DNA of 7,426 nt, taken from the NCBI GenBank assembly GCA_029932425.1, contig JAOZQC010000136.1, positions 428 to 7,853 on the forward strand, read 5' to 3'. Both the position numbers and the translations under genes were made by a program. The DNA comes from Planctomycetota bacterium (GTDB taxonomy: Bacteria; Planctomycetota; JAJSAM01). This document shows positions 5,866 through 7,426 of this stretch, piece after piece; within the stretch, counting starts at the first letter, position 1, and every line of letters begins with the position of its first letter. The notes under the pieces are model-generated. The model was not told where the DNA came from, did no database searches, and saw nothing but the letters and a program-made list of their open reading frames with translations.

Positions 5866-6227
5866 GGACTCCCCCGCGATCCGCCGGCTTCCTCCGCCTG
5901 GGGAGCGAGCCGCTTCATCCACCCGAGATAGGCGAGGGCCTCGCTCGTGGCCAGGCGATAAGTATCCGTGTCGGCGTTGACCAGGGCCTCGAGAAGGGTC
6001 TTCCCCGAGAGCCCGGGGACAGTTCCCCCTCCGGCAGTCCGGAGCAGCCAGTCCTCGAGGGCGAGGTTCAGTGTTTCCCATTCGCTGGACTTCTCGCGCC
6101 AGAAGGCCACGGACTGGACCAGTCCGTTGTGGCGGACCATGGCCGGAGCCCTCTTTGCGCGATCCGCGGGGATGTCCCGGGCACGCTCGAGGACGTGCCG
6201 TGCCCTCTTCTGCTCGAGGCTCGACAT
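5862..6227 (-). CDS. cmr5: Cmr5, small alpha-helical subunit of type III-B complex
   Basis: This 121-residue, almost all-helical protein is the Cmr small subunit (Cas11 group), which lines the inner groove of the complex and helps hold target RNA. The family pattern is visible. An N-terminal helix (SSLEQKRARHVLERA) is followed by MVRHNGLVQSVAFW (30-43), the conserved 'nGL-qal-f' segment. Near the end comes YRLATSEALAYLGWMKRLA (90-108), the Cmr5 C-terminal helix with the Trp-Met-Lys-Arg signature. The ATG at 6227 is preferred over the GTG one codon upstream because AAAGGAGG sits 7 bases before it, the strongest ribosome site in the window. The start shares a base with the cmr4 stop, and the TGA stop overlaps the cmr6 ATG by 4 bases (ATGA). 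High expression relative to its neighbours would fit a multi-copy subunit. Confidence 0.92.
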   Translation of the reverse strand: MSSLEQKRARHVLERARDIPADRAKRAPAMVRHNGLVQSVAFWREKSSEWETLNLALEDWLLRTAGGGTVPGLSGKTLLEALVNADTDTYRLATSEALAYLGWMKRLAPQAEEAGGSRGSP

Positions 6228-7189
6228 CACACCGCCTCCTTTCGGTTCGAAGCCACGAGTAGGTTTACGGCGACCTGACCGCGTCCGGTGGTGGCGTCGC
6301 CCCCGGTCTGCAGCCAGGGGTGCTCCGCGAAGTGCCTGCGGATGTGTTCCAGCACCGCGGTTCCGTCACGGAGACTCTTCTCCTTGTCCGGAGCATCCAC
6401 ATGCCGCCCGTTCCTGCGGCGGGTGAACGGCGCCCGGGCCAGGACCAGGCTCCAGAAGAGGCAGTCGGGGGGAAGGGTCTCCTGCGTAAAGAGGAGCCGC
6501 TCCCGCGCGGTGCCCGTCTCGTCGTCGATGGAGACGTGGGTCTCGACCATGGTGGCGTTCAGCACGAAGTCCCGGAACTGGTCTTCGGGGAGCAGGGCGA
6601 GCCGGCCCGGAAGCACGGACCGGGCGAACTCACCGGCTTCTCCCTGGGGGATCGCGTGATCCGCGATCCAGGCGGCCAGGCCGTCCAGCTCCTCGGAGAC
6701 GGAAGCCTCGTAGCTGAACTCGTCGAAGACCACCCGGGGGGCCCCCTTCTCTCCCGCGCGGAGCATCGAGTCGGAGGTGACCAGGACCCGCGGCGCCCCG
6801 GGGTCCTCGGGAAGGTCGAAGACCGGCGCCGCCGTGGTCCTCATTACATCCCGGCGGAGCCTCTCCAGGGCCAGGAGGCTCGTGGCGTAGGCGAACGTGC
6901 CGCGGAGGCTGCGCACGGGGAAGAGGAGAACCCGGGCATCGGTGACGGCCAGGCAACCCGACCGCTCGCCGGCTTTCTCCTTGGGCCCGAAGATCGCCTC
7001 CACCAGGGGATCCGCACGCCGCTCGAAGACGTCCCGGAGGCTGCCCTTGAGTCCCGCGGCCTGCGCCATGGGGTAGTCCGTGTGCCGCTCCCGCTGCACG
7101 GGGAGATCCACCGCGGAGAGACTCGCCCCCGTACCCCAGTGGATGGGGGTCTCCCCGTAGAGAAAGAAGAGTCCTGATGCGTCATACAT
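6227..7189 (-). CDS. cmr4: Cmr4, backbone and target-RNA-cleaving RAMP subunit of type III-B complex
   Basis: This 320-residue protein is a Cas7-group subunit. In Cmr complexes it forms the helical backbone along the crRNA and cuts bound target RNA every six nucleotides. The start is very typical: LYGETPIHWGTG (10-21), then VDLPVQRERHTDYP (27-40), where D28 corresponds to the Asp required for target cleavage in characterised Cmr4 proteins. GLKGSLRD (46-53) is the RAMP glycine motif, and TTGRGQ (300-305) near the C-terminus matches the conserved glycine-rich end. I chose the ATG at 7189 because family similarity begins exactly there and GGGAGGT lies about 7 bases upstream. A longer reading from 7327 adds 46 residues unlike Cmr4 and overlaps cmr3 heavily. 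The TGA stop shares one base with the cmr5 ATG (TGATG). Length is normal for the family, and an active enzyme is expected. Confidence 0.95.
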   Translation of the reverse strand: MYDASGLFFLYGETPIHWGTGASLSAVDLPVQRERHTDYPMAQAAGLKGSLRDVFERRADPLVEAIFGPKEKAGERSGCLAVTDARVLLFPVRSLRGTFAYATSLLALERLRRDVMRTTAAPVFDLPEDPGAPRVLVTSDSMLRAGEKGAPRVVFDEFSYEASVSEELDGLAAWIADHAIPQGEAGEFARSVLPGRLALLPEDQFRDFVLNATMVETHVSIDDETGTARERLLFTQETLPPDCLFWSLVLARAPFTRRRNGRHVDAPDKEKSLRDGTAVLEHIRRHFAEHPWLQTGGDATTGRGQVAVNLLVASNRKEAV

Positions 7190-7426
7190 GGGGCCAACCT
7201 CCCACGAATGCGAGTCCGAAACCCTGCTCGGACCGTTCCTCGGAAACCGTCGTGCCGTGGAGCGACCGGGGGTCGCCCCGCACTCTCTCGAAGAAGTAGA
7301 CGCTTCCGGCGGCGGCCGTCCTGACACGGTTCCGGGGGCGCTGGTGGACCAGGTCCCATCCCCCGATCAAGCCCCCGGGCTTCACCGCGGCGGCCACCAG
7401 CCGGGCGGTGACTCCTCCGATGCGGA
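7182..7426 (-). CDS. cmr3: Cmr3, type III-B CRISPR RAMP protein (C-terminal part)
   Basis: Only the last 80 or so codons are present; the gene enters from the right edge. Cmr3 is a Cas5-group RAMP protein that caps the crRNA 5'-tag end of the Cmr complex next to Cas10 (Cmr2). The visible part carries the family's C-terminal signature: a GGWD stretch, the HQRPRNRV segment, then AAGSVYFFE, the glycine-containing strand motif of the second RAMP domain. It ends with GFGLAFVGGWPHV, the usual GfGlvlvG-W ending of Cmr3. The TGA stop (7184-7182) overlaps the cmr4 start by 8 bases, which places it in one operon and suggests translational coupling. The family call rests on these motifs and on the order cmr3-cmr4-cmr5-cmr6. 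The N-terminus and promoter lie outside the window. Confidence 0.9.
   Translation of the reverse strand, partial: RIGGVTARLVAAAVKPGGLIGGWDLVHQRPRNRVRTAAAGSVYFFERVRGDPRSLHGTTVSEERSEQGFGLAFVGGWPHV

Noticed and set aside
7190..7327. N-terminal extension of Cmr4 to 7327
   Set aside because: The added residues are unlike Cmr4 and come from the antiphase reading of cmr3. The ATG at 7189 begins exactly at the family's conserved start.

Overview
The window is GC-rich (roughly 70% by eye) bacterial DNA. Every gene I can support lies on the minus strand, so the window reads functionally from right to left. It is part of a type III-B (Cmr) CRISPR-Cas locus followed by an accessory signalling module. 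The base composition would fit Myxococcota, Acidobacteriota, Gemmatimonadota or similar high-GC phyla, but nothing here fixes the taxon. No CRISPR array, cas1/cas2, cmr1 or cmr2 (cas10) is inside the window.

Right part (7426 to 4495): the cmr effector operon, in the order cmr3 (C-terminal end only), cmr4, cmr5, cmr6. The genes are joined by overlaps of 8, 1 and 4 bases. They encode the crRNA-guided RNA-targeting complex. Cmr4 keeps the Asp expected for target-RNA cleavage. Cmr6 carries an N-terminal basic tail and a C-terminal helical extension of about 95 residues.

Middle (4494 to 4223): a 272-base gap, the only real intergenic region. It holds a stem-loop that may end the cmr transcript, a near-consensus sigma70-type promoter (GTGACA, 17-base spacer, TATCAT) pointing into the next operon, and a 7-base-arm palindrome just downstream of the predicted transcription start.

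Left part (4222 to 1): four genes joined by overlaps of 4, 4 and 1 bases. They encode (1) an ECF-like sigma factor with a TTG or CTG start; (2) an unrecognised 245-residue protein; (3) an unrecognised 350-residue protein, helical at the N-terminus and beta-rich at the C-terminus; (4) a large protein running off the left edge. By hand translation this last protein has a Lon-type Ser/Lys protease domain (S152, K195, with the 43-residue spacing of bona fide Lon), a CARF cyclic-oligoadenylate sensor domain, and the start of a Cas6-like RAMP domain with four cysteines.

Inferred working model: target RNA binding by the Cmr complex makes Cas10 (outside the window) synthesise cyclic oligoadenylate. 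The CARF domain senses it and switches on the Lon protease. The protease then cleaves one of the two middle proteins, which would otherwise hold the sigma factor inactive, and the freed sigma factor reprograms transcription. The logic parallels the CalpL-CalpT-CalpS system, which uses a SAVED sensor on its Lon protease, and other type III protease/sigma systems (Craspase with Csx30 and RpoE; SAVED-CHAT with PCaspase). Here the sensor is a CARF domain, the protease is fused to a Cas6-like domain, and the two middle proteins are unrecognised. The module may therefore be an undescribed variant.
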